Assembly: GCA_001829785.1 (NCBI GenBank)
Contig: MICF01000003.1
Span: forward strand, 15,883 to 79,882
Origin: Sulfurimonas sp. RIFOXYD12_FULL_33_39
Lineage (GTDB): Bacteria > Campylobacterota > Campylobacteria > Campylobacterales > Sulfurimonadaceae
Direction of reading: 5' to 3'
DNA: 64,000 nt
Under the pieces are notes generated by a model that searched no databases, was not told the origin of the DNA, and saw nothing but the letters and a program-made list of their open reading frames with translations. The translations under genes and the position numbers were made by a program. Shown here piece by piece: positions 1 to 8,764 of this stretch. How positions within the stretch are numbered: position 1 is the stretch's first letter; each line of letters begins with the position of its first letter.

Positions 1-459
1 TCATTTGCCCATAGAGAATTTGCTTGAGGGTTTGGTTTATGGGCGAGAGAGAATCCCCTCTCAGATAGATTTTTCGGGCTTGGATATTTCGTCTAAGGTT
101 AAAATGGAGATTTTAACTCATTTTAATATAACAATGGAACAGGCAAAACAGTACAGAGTGCAAATAAACTTAAAATATTTAAACGAAATAAAAAACTTCA
201 AGCCTGATTTTAGCGAGCCGCTCAGATTTTATCTTATGGCAAACGACCAAACGACGGTAATGCAGTTCGTATCAAAAAACATAGCCGACGTTTTAAAAGA
301 CATGGGCTATGAAGTTTTGTATGACCTATATAGAGGTACCGAAGATGCTACATGTTTTAAAAAAATATATGAGTTAAAGCCGCATGTAACGATAAACATA
401 AATCATTTAAATAATAAGTTTTTGAGTGACGATGTTTTTAATTTTGTCTGGTTTCAAGA
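1..459 (+). repeat. Direct repeat copy A (5' part of glycosyltransferase gene)
   Basis: This stretch aligns without gaps to 10132-10590 at an offset of 10131 bases. Long runs are identical, for example the segment around 200-270. Similarity falls abruptly after the codons for Trp-Phe-Gln-Asp, although the downstream protein halves remain distantly related. The repeat probably continues leftward beyond the window. Confidence 0.85.
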
Positions 460-1288
460 TTATATGGAGATATTAAAAAATGATGAAAATATAAAGTTAA
501 GAGAGAGAGATTTTATATTTCACCTTATAAAGGATTTTGCAGATTTTTTAAGAATAAAAGGCATAGAATCTAAATATCAACCATTTTGTATAGATGAAAC
601 AAGATTTAAAAAAAGAGAAGATATCAAAAAAGAGAAAAAAATAGTATTTATAGGTTCTTCATATAGTTTTAGGATTGAGAAATTAAAAAACGATAGTAGT
701 TTTAATGAAGTATTTGCAGATGCATTAAAAATATTTGAAGAAAAAAGTTGTTTAAAAAATTTAGAGCATAACGATAGTGATATACGCTACTTAATGAATA
801 AGTATAATAAGAGTGAACAATATATAGCAGATATTTATGCTTATCTTACAAGAGATTACTGTGTAGAAAAACTGTGTAGCATTGAAACAGATTATCAAAT
901 TGAAGTATATGGATATGGATGGGAAAAAAATGATAAAGTCAAATCTTATTTCAAGGGTAAAGTAGAATACGGCGAAGATATATCAAAAATTTATAACAGT
1001 GCAACATATGGATTTTGCCCAGGCGGGTATGTATTGATGCAGAGAACTTTAGAGTGTGCTTGTAGTGAAACGGTACCATTAGTTCTTGATACAAGGGCTG
1101 ACCTAGATAGTGAATATGACAAAAAACTAGAAGAATCGATAGAATTTTTTCATATTAAAGATTTAGAGGAAATTTTAAAAAAACCTTTGCCTAAAGATAA
1201 AAGATACGATTATGCAAAAGAGCAACACAGTTATAAACATCTTGTAAAAAGATATTTGAATATTATCAAAGAGAGAGTAAGTGGCTAA
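1..1288 (+). CDS. CgeB-like glycosyltransferase (5' end outside window)
   Basis: The reading frame is open from base 2, and the first visible codons (His-Leu-Pro-Ile-Glu-Asn) match residues 49 onward of the complete paralogue at 9986. The true start is therefore upstream of the window, and the TTG at base 5 is not a real start. The protein is a putative GT-B glycosyltransferase of the CgeB / DUF3880 type. Its C-terminal part has the nucleotide-sugar-binding pattern (QRTLECACSETVPLV) typical of this class, and a central KKIVFIGSSY strand opens the second Rossmann-like half. It is followed by another glycosyltransferase with an 8-bp overlap and by sugar-decorating enzymes, so a role in flagellin or surface glycan assembly is likely. 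The substrate is unknown. The first 459 bases are a near copy of 10132-10590. Confidence 0.75.
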   Translation, partial: HLPIENLLEGLVYGRERIPSQIDFSGLDISSKVKMEILTHFNITMEQAKQYRVQINLKYLNEIKNFKPDFSEPLRFYLMANDQTTVMQFVSKNIADVLKDMGYEVLYDLYRGTEDATCFKKIYELKPHVTININHLNNKFLSDDVFNFVWFQDYMEILKNDENIKLRERDFIFHLIKDFADFLRIKGIESKYQPFCIDETRFKKREDIKKEKKIVFIGSSYSFRIEKLKNDSSFNEVFADALKIFEEKSCLKNLEHNDSDIRYLMNKYNKSEQYIADIYAYLTRDYCVEKLCSIETDYQIEVYGYGWEKNDKVKSYFKGKVEYGEDISKIYNSATYGFCPGGYVLMQRTLECACSETVPLVLDTRADLDSEYDKKLEESIEFFHIKDLEEILKKPLPKDKRYDYAKEQHSYKHLVKRYLNIIKERVSG

Positions 1289-2423
1289 CACTACGCTAGC
1301 GTTGTTTATGCCATCAAAAACATCTTTTTATGAAGGTTTGTTTGAGTCTATGAAAAAAGCTTTTGAGGTACATAACTATACTGTTGTCGGTGGCTGTGGG
1401 TTTTTAGAGAGCAATGAACTAATCTCTTTTATTGATACAAACAAGCCCAAAGTTTTTTTTGAAATGAATCGCTGTAAAAGTGAAATTAATAATTTTCCAA
1501 AAGAAGTATTACATGTATGTTGGTTGGTAGATTTATTGGGAAGAAGGCTTGAGGAGATAAAAGGAAGTGAGATAGTCTATTTTTTCAGTACGGAGTGGAT
1601 GAAAGATTTTAAACCGTTATATAAATGTAAAATAGACTGGTTGCCGCCGGCAACGGATTCTGAAGTTTACTATCCGGTTTTAGATAGCAAAAAGGTTTTC
1701 CAATCTGTTTTTTTAGGTCATATTCCAAATCCGTGGAGTGAGGATTTGCTCCAAAGAGCTGTATATGAAGATAAGAATGAAAAAATATTATTTTTAGATA
1801 TTTTAGAAAATTTTGAGCAACAATGGGCTAGTCAAGATAAGATAGTAAATAACGACTCCTATATGGAAGAAGTTAGTGATTGGTTCAAGAGTAAAAATTT
1901 ATACGATATAGAAATTAGAGATAAGATACTCAGATATGATATAGGTTGCAGGATTATAAGAAAAGCAAGACGAACATACTTTATAGACTGGCTGCTGCAA
2001 AATGCAGATGTAAAGCCATTAGCTATATTTGGCGGAGCAAACTGGAAAAACTGGTCACAATATGAAGGGTTATATCAAAAAGAGCTGCATACGCCAAGTG
2101 AAATAAATAGTGTTTTTAATCAGTCAAATATTGTCCTTCATGAAGGAGTAGGGCTACATTTTAGAGTATTTGATGCAATGGCGACCGGAGTGCCTGTGTT
2201 AGTGAGAAAATCAGAACAAGATAGCCAATTCGGCGGGATAGGAACTATTTTTGAAGAGAATAAAGATTATGTTTCAATTGATATAAATAATTGTAACAAC
2301 TTTAAAATAAGTCAAGAAAAATTAAACTCTATTGCCATAAGAGCAAGAGAAGAAGTACTGAAAAATCATACATGGTTTCATAGACTCTCAAAAGTTATAA
2401 GGGATATAGATGAACTTGAATGA
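1281..2423 (+). CDS. CgeB-like glycosyltransferase
   Basis: A 380-residue putative glycosyltransferase starting at GTG 1281. The GTG overlaps the end of the preceding gene by 8 bp and has the purine-rich GAGAGAG just upstream. The N-terminal half has a Rossmann-like pattern (LALFMPSKTSFYEG, then VLHVCWLVD), as in DUF3880/CgeB proteins. The C-terminal quarter carries the class pattern LHFRVFDAMATGVPVLV, which in GT-B enzymes holds the donor nucleotide sugar. Its neighbours on both sides are sugar-modifying genes in the same direction with overlapping ends, so it is probably part of one transcript. Donor and acceptor cannot be told from the sequence. Confidence 0.75.
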   Translation: MANTTLALFMPSKTSFYEGLFESMKKAFEVHNYTVVGGCGFLESNELISFIDTNKPKVFFEMNRCKSEINNFPKEVLHVCWLVDLLGRRLEEIKGSEIVYFFSTEWMKDFKPLYKCKIDWLPPATDSEVYYPVLDSKKVFQSVFLGHIPNPWSEDLLQRAVYEDKNEKILFLDILENFEQQWASQDKIVNNDSYMEEVSDWFKSKNLYDIEIRDKILRYDIGCRIIRKARRTYFIDWLLQNADVKPLAIFGGANWKNWSQYEGLYQKELHTPSEINSVFNQSNIVLHEGVGLHFRVFDAMATGVPVLVRKSEQDSQFGGIGTIFEENKDYVSIDINNCNNFKISQEKLNSIAIRAREEVLKNHTWFHRLSKVIRDIDELE

Positions 2424-3465
2424 TAAAGAGTTTTTTTCACAAAGTGTTCATAAATATATTGTCTATAAAGATATAGATGAGACTTTGAAGAAATACAGAA
2501 AAAGAGTTTTAAGTGAATTACATTTAAGAAATCTTACGGAAGATTTTTTCAAAGATAGAGTCCTTATAGATGTAGGAACCGGATTTCAAGCTATTGTAGC
2601 ATCTCAAATGGGTGCAAAATTTATTTATCATTTAGACCAAAGCAAATCACAGGTATTATGGATGCAAGAGTATTGTAGATTAAACGGAATTCATAATATT
2701 AAATCAATACAGTGCGATATTACAAAAAATATTCCAATTGAAGATAATAGTATTGATATCGTACTTTTTTTTGGTGTTTGGCATCATTTAATAACCCCAA
2801 GTGACTTCATACGACAATTAATTCCAAAACTACATGTAAAAGAGTCGTATGTTTGGTTGAGGGTTTACCGCTTTGGAAGTTGGAGTAGATGGTTAGTTGA
2901 GAATTTACGTCAAATATCAAAAAAAACAGATTTACATGTTATAGAGAATTTATTAAATATAAGATACCCTCACCTAAGCTCCGATCAATACAAAGGTGAT
3001 GCGCTAGATGATTTGTTTGCTCCTGTTTGGGGAGCATTTCATCCTAGGCAATTTTATATTGAGTGTGTAGCTACTTTTATAAACTATAAAGATTTTGAAT
3101 ATAATTTTAACGATAATGATGAAAACTTTAGAGTTGACTTTAATCTCAACAATGAAAATATAGAATTGTTTAAGAAGTTTAATTTTCCTGATAAAGGTGA
3201 GTGTCAAACTGATTTTAAATTTAATAAAGATTATGAAATTGCTAATGAAATTCAAAATATCTTTAATAATTGGGATGAGGTAATAGGCAGTGATAATTTA
3301 GAAGATAAATTGATTACGCTATACGAATTAGTTCGCAAAAAGCCTATTTTTAATTTTTACACACAAGTTTATATAGAAGATAATAGTTGTGCCGATTTTA
3401 CAAAAAGATTAGAATTGTTATTGCACATATTAAATACATTTAAAAAGGAACAAAAGTGTATATAG
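2410..3465 (+). CDS. SAM-dependent methyltransferase (class I)
   Basis: A 351-residue protein with class I methyltransferase motifs. Motif I is VLIDVGTGFQA at residues 51-61, the acidic residue of motif II follows in IYHLDQS near 75, and the post-motif GVWHHLI lies near 119. The ATG at 2410 overlaps the previous gene by 14 bp. The C-terminal 150 residues have no pattern I recognise and may bind the acceptor. Position between glycosyltransferase and carbamoyltransferase genes suggests that it methylates a glycan or sugar nucleotide, but small-molecule or protein substrates are not excluded. Confidence 0.7.
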   Translation: MNLNDKEFFSQSVHKYIVYKDIDETLKKYRKRVLSELHLRNLTEDFFKDRVLIDVGTGFQAIVASQMGAKFIYHLDQSKSQVLWMQEYCRLNGIHNIKSIQCDITKNIPIEDNSIDIVLFFGVWHHLITPSDFIRQLIPKLHVKESYVWLRVYRFGSWSRWLVENLRQISKKTDLHVIENLLNIRYPHLSSDQYKGDALDDLFAPVWGAFHPRQFYIECVATFINYKDFEYNFNDNDENFRVDFNLNNENIELFKKFNFPDKGECQTDFKFNKDYEIANEIQNIFNNWDEVIGSDNLEDKLITLYELVRKKPIFNFYTQVYIEDNSCADFTKRLELLLHILNTFKKEQKCI

Positions 3466-5147
3466 TAGGCATAAGCTGCGCAGGAGAGAGCGGAGCGGCA
3501 TTATTTAAAAACAGTGAGTTAATTTGTGCTGCAAACGAGGAGAGGTTTAGCCGAATAAAACTTGACACTGCATTTCCTATCAATGCATTAGAGTGGTGTC
3601 TTAGTTATGCAAATATTGATAAAGAGAAAATAGATAGAGTTGTTTATGGTTTTTCTAGCGGCTGTGAGATACAAGAGGAAAAAATCAATTGGATTAGTGA
3701 ATTACTTGCCATAGATATTAGTACAAAAGCAGGAGTAATTAAACATGAAAGAGTAATTACGGAGACGACTGTAGATCAAAAAAATTATGAAGAGTTTTTA
3801 TCCAATATAAAAGTATTTTTTCTTAGAGATATCCCCATAACAAGAGTAAATCATCATATGTCGCATATTGCATCTGCATATATTCCCTCTTGCATGAGAG
3901 AAGCAATTGTTGTAACTGCCGATGGCAGAGGCGATTATAGTTCAGTTACGATAGGTATTGCATCTCCTGATGGTTATCGTGGACTTTACGCCGCGCCTAG
4001 TTGGAGCAGTTTTGGTTATTTTTATGGAAGAATGACAAAGCTATGCGGGTTTACTCCAAATAGGCATGAAGGAAAAGTAACTGGACTCGCTGCATTTGGG
4101 GATTATACTAAAGCTTTATCTTTTGTTCAAAAAATGATTTATATAGAAAATGGAAAAGTAGTTACAAATTTAGGGGATTATTATAAACCTTTTTTCACAA
4201 ACTATTCAGATTTATTAGAAGAAGAAGCAAGAGAATTCAGCCGTGAAGATTTGGCATCGGCAACGCAATATCATCTGGAGAACATGGTTACGGAGCTTAT
4301 TAGTTTTTATGCAAAAAAAACAAATATAAAAAATATAGCGCTTGCCGGGGGTGTGTTTTCAAATATCAGTCTAAACCAGGCTATTTATAATATTGATAAA
4401 GAGTTTGATGTTTTTGTCTATCCGAACATGGGGGATGCCGGTATATGTGTCGGGGGATGTTACGCTTGGCTTTGGAGTGAGAAAAGGATTTCTTCTAAAA
4501 AGATAGATTCGATGTATTTGGGATATAAGATAGATTCACAAAATATATTAAATCAGTTAAAAGCTTATGATTGTACGGCTTACAAACCTGATGATATTTA
4601 CGCTACCGTTGTAGAGATGCTTAAAGAGGGTAAAACAGTCGGCGTAGTTCAAGGTCAAGCAGAATTTGGACCTAGGGCGCTTGGAAACCGTTCAATTTTA
4701 GCGTCACCGCAAAATGGCAATATTATAAAAAGAATCAATAAACAATTAGGGCGTGATATCTTTATGCCTTTAGCCCCTGTAATGATGCTTGATTTGGCTA
4801 GTGAATTTGTTGAGTTTAAAGATAAAAATAGTTTTGATAAAGGTTATTTTATGACAATGACTTTTAATGCAAAGCCAAAACTAAAAGAGGTTGCGCAAGC
4901 TGTGATACATGTTGATGAAACGGTTCGTCCTCAGTTTGTGACACTAGATAGCAATGAGTTTGTATATAATTTATTAAAAGCTTGGTATATAGAAACAGGA
5001 TGTCCTGCACTTATAAATACATCATTTAATTCACATGAAGAGCCTATTATCAATGATGAAAAAGATACTCTTTCTTCCTTAGCAAAGGGAGTAGTTGATG
5101 TTGTCGTATCACCCCCTTATATAGTGCAAAAAATTTCTAAGAGTTAA
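3456..5147 (+). CDS. Carbamoyltransferase, NodU/CmcH family
   Basis: A 563-residue enzyme expected to transfer a carbamoyl group from carbamoyl phosphate to a sugar hydroxyl, through an adenylated carbamate as known for TobZ. Hallmarks are the metal-binding VNHHMSHIASA at residues 131-141, GRGDYSS near 168, AGGVFSN near 295, and FGPRALGNRSIL near 402 in the C-terminal carbamoyl-phosphate domain. The length is normal for the family (about 550-600). The GTG start at 3456 overlaps the methyltransferase stop by 10 bp. The context points to carbamoylation of a surface or flagellar sugar. Confidence 0.85.
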   Translation: MYIVGISCAGESGAALFKNSELICAANEERFSRIKLDTAFPINALEWCLSYANIDKEKIDRVVYGFSSGCEIQEEKINWISELLAIDISTKAGVIKHERVITETTVDQKNYEEFLSNIKVFFLRDIPITRVNHHMSHIASAYIPSCMREAIVVTADGRGDYSSVTIGIASPDGYRGLYAAPSWSSFGYFYGRMTKLCGFTPNRHEGKVTGLAAFGDYTKALSFVQKMIYIENGKVVTNLGDYYKPFFTNYSDLLEEEAREFSREDLASATQYHLENMVTELISFYAKKTNIKNIALAGGVFSNISLNQAIYNIDKEFDVFVYPNMGDAGICVGGCYAWLWSEKRISSKKIDSMYLGYKIDSQNILNQLKAYDCTAYKPDDIYATVVEMLKEGKTVGVVQGQAEFGPRALGNRSILASPQNGNIIKRINKQLGRDIFMPLAPVMMLDLASEFVEFKDKNSFDKGYFMTMTFNAKPKLKEVAQAVIHVDETVRPQFVTLDSNEFVYNLLKAWYIETGCPALINTSFNSHEEPIINDEKDTLSSLAKGVVDVVVSPPYIVQKISKS

Positions 5148-5149
5148 TT

Positions 5150-6253
5150 ATGAAAAAAAAATCGCTTGTTGAGATTACCCAGACTCCAAACAGACCGTGT
5201 ATTCACCCTTGGTTTTATTTATGGGTTAATGCTGCAGGAGATGCTACCGTTTGTCCGCAAAATAGAATTCGTTTAGGTTCGTTAGATAAATATTCAATAG
5301 AAGAGATTTGGAATACTAAAAAAATACAAGAGATAAGAGAGGACTTTTTAAAAGGCGAATATGAAAAAGCAGGTTGTGAGAGAGAGTGCCCTTACCTTAG
5401 GGGAGAGTATAAACATGCAACTAAAAATATCCCGGTTGAGGAACTAATTTTTCCAGATATAAATTTAGAGAAGTTAAAAACAGATAGTGAGTCATATACT
5501 AATGTCTTAAGGGCAATAGATGATTATAATTTAGATCTTGCACAAATAAGCAATAAGCCGGTTGTTTTTGATTGTCAAAACATATTAACATGTAATGCCG
5601 ATTGCATTATGTGTGGACAGCCTCACTCTAGCAAGTTAAAACATTCTGAAATTATTAAAGAAAAAATTGCACAAGCAGGTAGATATCTCTGTTCTTTAAG
5701 ATGGCAAGGCGGAGAAGTTTTTTTAGATCCTGATTTTATTTCAGATATTATAGATATTTCAAAAAAAGGTAATGCTAATTTAACACAGATAGTAATTACA
5801 AACGGCTCATTGTTAAATGATGAAAAAATAGATAGCATAATTCATCAAGCAGGTAAGTTCCAATTTATAGTATCAATGGATGGTGCATCAAAAGAGGTTG
5901 TTGATAAAATCAGACATAAACTAAAGTATGAAAAAATTATGAATACATTAATAATTCTGGCAAATAAACAAAAAGAGTTAAATATTTCAAATCTTGTTTT
6001 GTGGAATTATACGGTTATGAAGTCAAATATAGCAGAAGTCGCAATTGCAATAAAAGCTGCAGACAATCTCGGTATAAATATAAACCTAGCCGCTATACAA
6101 GGCAACTTTGCGGATGAGAATTTTTTTGAGTTTAATTTACTCTCTAAAAAGGAGTGGCTAAATTATATGGTAGAGTGGAAAAGTATTATTGATAGTGTCA
6201 AAATAAAAGTTAGCGGGTTAGATGGATTAAAGAATCGCTATAAATTTCAATAA
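5150..6253 (+). CDS. Radical SAM protein with N-terminal SPASM-like domain
   Basis: A 367-residue protein. The radical SAM cysteines C148, C152 and C155 (CNADCIMC) would bind the 4Fe-4S cluster that cleaves SAM. Ahead of them, residues 15-85 look like a SPASM/auxiliary-cluster segment (PCIHPWFYLWVNAAGDATVC, then SLDKYSIEEIWN, with C76 and C80), a module that normally follows the radical SAM core. The barrel ends at residue 367 with no second SPASM. It starts with ATG and a run of nine A residues (5153-5161). It sits between the carbamoyltransferase and a B12 radical SAM gene, so sugar chemistry is plausible, but the reaction is unknown. Confidence 0.75.
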   Translation: MKKKSLVEITQTPNRPCIHPWFYLWVNAAGDATVCPQNRIRLGSLDKYSIEEIWNTKKIQEIREDFLKGEYEKAGCERECPYLRGEYKHATKNIPVEELIFPDINLEKLKTDSESYTNVLRAIDDYNLDLAQISNKPVVFDCQNILTCNADCIMCGQPHSSKLKHSEIIKEKIAQAGRYLCSLRWQGGEVFLDPDFISDIIDISKKGNANLTQIVITNGSLLNDEKIDSIIHQAGKFQFIVSMDGASKEVVDKIRHKLKYEKIMNTLIILANKQKELNISNLVLWNYTVMKSNIAEVAIAIKAADNLGININLAAIQGNFADENFFEFNLLSKKEWLNYMVEWKSIIDSVKIKVSGLDGLKNRYKFQ

Positions 6254-6269
6254 AGATAATAGGAAAAAG

Positions 6270-7847
6270 ATGAATATTTTACTTATGACTGCAATAGCAA
6301 ATGATCCTCAAGATAGCAAGGGTCTCGCAGATCATATGCCTATTGGATTAGGATATATTGCTGCAAACGTTAAAAAGCTTACCGATTATAATATCGATAT
6401 AATTGATGTGGAGCACAAAGGCTATGGAATTGACGACCTTATCAATATAATATCAAATAAATCCATTGATGTTTTGGGTATAAGCGCATTTGTATCAAAC
6501 TATCTGTTTTGTGTTGAATTTACTAATAAAATAAAGAAGCTTTTCCCAAATATTAAAATTGTTTTAGGAGGACCGTTTCCGACAAGTACGCCAGATTTGG
6601 TCTTAGAAGATTGTTCTGTTGATGTTGTTGTCAAAGGTGCCGGAGAGATGGCGTTTGTTGATATATTAAGAAATCTTGACTGCGACCCAGACTACTACAA
6701 AAAGCATCATAATGTTGTTATAGGATATTTTCCTGATGATATGGATGATCTTCCATCACCTGATTGGAAACTAATGGAATATGATACATATCAGTATTTG
6801 CCGCCATGGTCAGATTTTCCGATTTTATCAAGCAGGGGTTGTCCTTATAGATGCAATTACTGCTATAAAATTAACGGAGATATGTATAAAGAGAGGTCGA
6901 TAGATAACCTTTTTAATGAAGTTTTAGTTGTAGTTAACGAATTGGGGCGTGAAACTTTTATGATGCAAGATGATCTCTTCTTTGTAAAACCACGCAGAGT
7001 TATAGAGTTTTGTAACAAATTAATAGAGAGTAATTTAAATATTCAATGGTCTGCAATAAGCCGTATCGATTTAATAAATGAGGAGATTGCAGAGCTTCTA
7101 TCAAAAGCAGGTTGTAAATCTGTTGGAATCGGAATTGAATCAGGCAGTAAAGATATGCTAAAAGCTATGAATAAAAAACTATCTTTGGAAAAGACGGCAA
7201 AAAATCTTGCAATACTTAGAAAGTATAATATAAAACAGATGCCTTATGTAATAGTCGGTTATCCTGGAGAAACACTGGATACTTTAAGGGAGACCGAAGA
7301 TTTTCTTATTGAGAATAAGATCTATTCAGCTATGACATACTCATTTCCGTTTCCTGCTACAGAACTATGGGAGATTGCACTTTCAAGGGGAATGTTGCCT
7401 GAACTAAGAGAGTATTCCAGTAGAAAAAGTTTTGATGTGACAAAATTTCAATGGAATTTTACATCTTTAGAAGAGAGTGTTTTTTTTGATTATGTAGAAT
7501 CGATGAAATCTCGTATTTTGTCAGCATTTATTGATAATTATTTAAATAATAATATTGATAAATTAGATGATGCAGATAATATTTTTATCTACGGTGTTGG
7601 TTTTCTTGGTCGTGGTTTATTTGAAAAATTACAAAACAGCCAATATGTAAAAAAGATAAAATCATTTATTGATGATGATCCGTCTCGCAATAATACGGAT
7701 TATATGGGCTTGAGGGTATGTAAACTAGATGATGTAAAAATCACAAAGAGTGATTTATGTATTATTGCCAATAGCTATTTTCCAGAAGTAATGGAAAAAA
7801 AGGTAAAAAAGCTTGATGACAGTATAAAAATAATTATTTTAGCCTAA
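6270..7847 (+). CDS. B12-binding radical SAM protein with C-terminal Rossmann-like domain
   Basis: A 525-residue protein. Residues 1-135 form a cobalamin-binding Rossmann fold (MPIGLGYIAANV, DVLGISAF, IVLGGPFP, VVVKGAGE), and the radical SAM motif CPYRCNYC is at C191/C195/C198. The domain ends near 420. The last 85 residues (FIYGVGFLGRGLFEKL, then SFIDDDP and LCIIANS) resemble the nucleotide-binding strand found at the C-terminus of some sugar methyltransferases and PglD-like proteins. Known B12 radical SAM enzymes methylate unreactive carbons or rearrange rings. Here a glycan precursor is a reasonable but unproven substrate. Its 3' end faces the epimerase gene at a distance of only 5 bp. Confidence 0.8.
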   Translation: MNILLMTAIANDPQDSKGLADHMPIGLGYIAANVKKLTDYNIDIIDVEHKGYGIDDLINIISNKSIDVLGISAFVSNYLFCVEFTNKIKKLFPNIKIVLGGPFPTSTPDLVLEDCSVDVVVKGAGEMAFVDILRNLDCDPDYYKKHHNVVIGYFPDDMDDLPSPDWKLMEYDTYQYLPPWSDFPILSSRGCPYRCNYCYKINGDMYKERSIDNLFNEVLVVVNELGRETFMMQDDLFFVKPRRVIEFCNKLIESNLNIQWSAISRIDLINEEIAELLSKAGCKSVGIGIESGSKDMLKAMNKKLSLEKTAKNLAILRKYNIKQMPYVIVGYPGETLDTLRETEDFLIENKIYSAMTYSFPFPATELWEIALSRGMLPELREYSSRKSFDVTKFQWNFTSLEESVFFDYVESMKSRILSAFIDNYLNNNIDKLDDADNIFIYGVGFLGRGLFEKLQNSQYVKKIKSFIDDDPSRNNTDYMGLRVCKLDDVKITKSDLCIIANSYFPEVMEKKVKKLDDSIKIIILA

Positions 7848-7852
7848 CAAGT

Positions 7853-8764
7853 TTAATGACATAAAGAGTTGTAATGCTCCTGAATAAGATTATTATTTAT
7901 ATCATATAAAACTTTAATGTGTGATGGTTTTATTCTATTTTTTATTGGATATAGCGGTTTATTGGAAATCTTAGTTAAAATTTTTGATTTGCTGTTTTGA
8001 TTAAACTCTATAGTTAAATAGGCTAGCTCAAGCAAAGAGATGTAATACTCTTCATTCCATAATTTTATTAATTCACTTGATGAAGTTTGCTTGCTTGATG
8101 ACAATGTTTTAACATGCTCATATATTATGTATGAAACCTCGCTTACTTCTGTTAAAAACAATTTTACATTTGCATTTTGTACAGATATCTCTTCATCTCT
8201 TATAGCTTTATTAAAAAATATTTGCATTACTTTTGAGTGGTGATCACCAATACCAAAGATATCTGATAACCTAAATATCTTTAATGGGATATTCCAATGT
8301 TCTTGATACGATTTCATCATGAGTTCAGATGTTAGCTTTAAAGTAGAGTATATTTTTTGTTTTCCCATTAGTGAAATTTCATCGTTTAAAAGGATATCCA
8401 CCTCTCTTGTACTAGTTATCATCATCCAACTTGGAGGTAAAACTTCATTTAAAAGCTCAAGCAATTTAATAAGAGATGTTGCAGTATTATGACATGCTTC
8501 TATTGGACTAGAAGCAGCTATACCATTTCTTGATACGCCTGCTGTGTAAATCAATCCGTATGAGTCTATATTCTTTAAAAAAGAGATGTCATCCGCGAGC
8601 AGCTCAAACATATTTTTATTAATAAAGTGTAAGTATTTTGTACTACTCGTATTTTGAATATCAATACCTATAATGTCATACCCAAAACTATTTAGCAAAT
8701 TGCCTAAGTGCCTGCCTAAAAAACCTTCTGAACCTACTAATAATATAGTTTTACTATTTTTCAT
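7853..8764 (-). CDS. NAD-dependent epimerase/dehydratase (extended SDR)
   Basis: A 303-residue extended short-chain dehydrogenase. The NAD-binding glycine motif GSEGFLGRHLG is at residues 11-21, DIQ follows strand 2 near 35-37, and the active-site YxxxK is Y139-S-T-L-K143. This class oxidises, epimerises or dehydrates nucleotide sugars. It is translated from the same strand as the DegT aminotransferase with an 11-bp overlap, which suggests that the two act in sequence on an amino-sugar precursor. The exact reaction cannot be read from the sequence. Confidence 0.8.
   Translation of the reverse strand: MKNSKTILLVGSEGFLGRHLGNLLNSFGYDIIGIDIQNTSSTKYLHFINKNMFELLADDISFLKNIDSYGLIYTAGVSRNGIAASSPIEACHNTATSLIKLLELLNEVLPPSWMMITSTREVDILLNDEISLMGKQKIYSTLKLTSELMMKSYQEHWNIPLKIFRLSDIFGIGDHHSKVMQIFFNKAIRDEEISVQNANVKLFLTEVSEVSYIIYEHVKTLSSSKQTSSSELIKLWNEEYYISLLELAYLTIEFNQNSKSKILTKISNKPLYPIKNRIKPSHIKVLYDINNNLIQEHYNSLCH

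Noticed and set aside
5..1288. TTG at base 5 as the start of the first glycosyltransferase
   Set aside because: The frame is open to the window edge and the paralogue at 9986 has about 50 more residues in front, so the gene is cut by the window.
3004..3255. 83-codon minus-strand frame inside the methyltransferase gene
   Set aside because: Very AT-rich antisense frame (Ile, Lys and Phe runs) with no family features.
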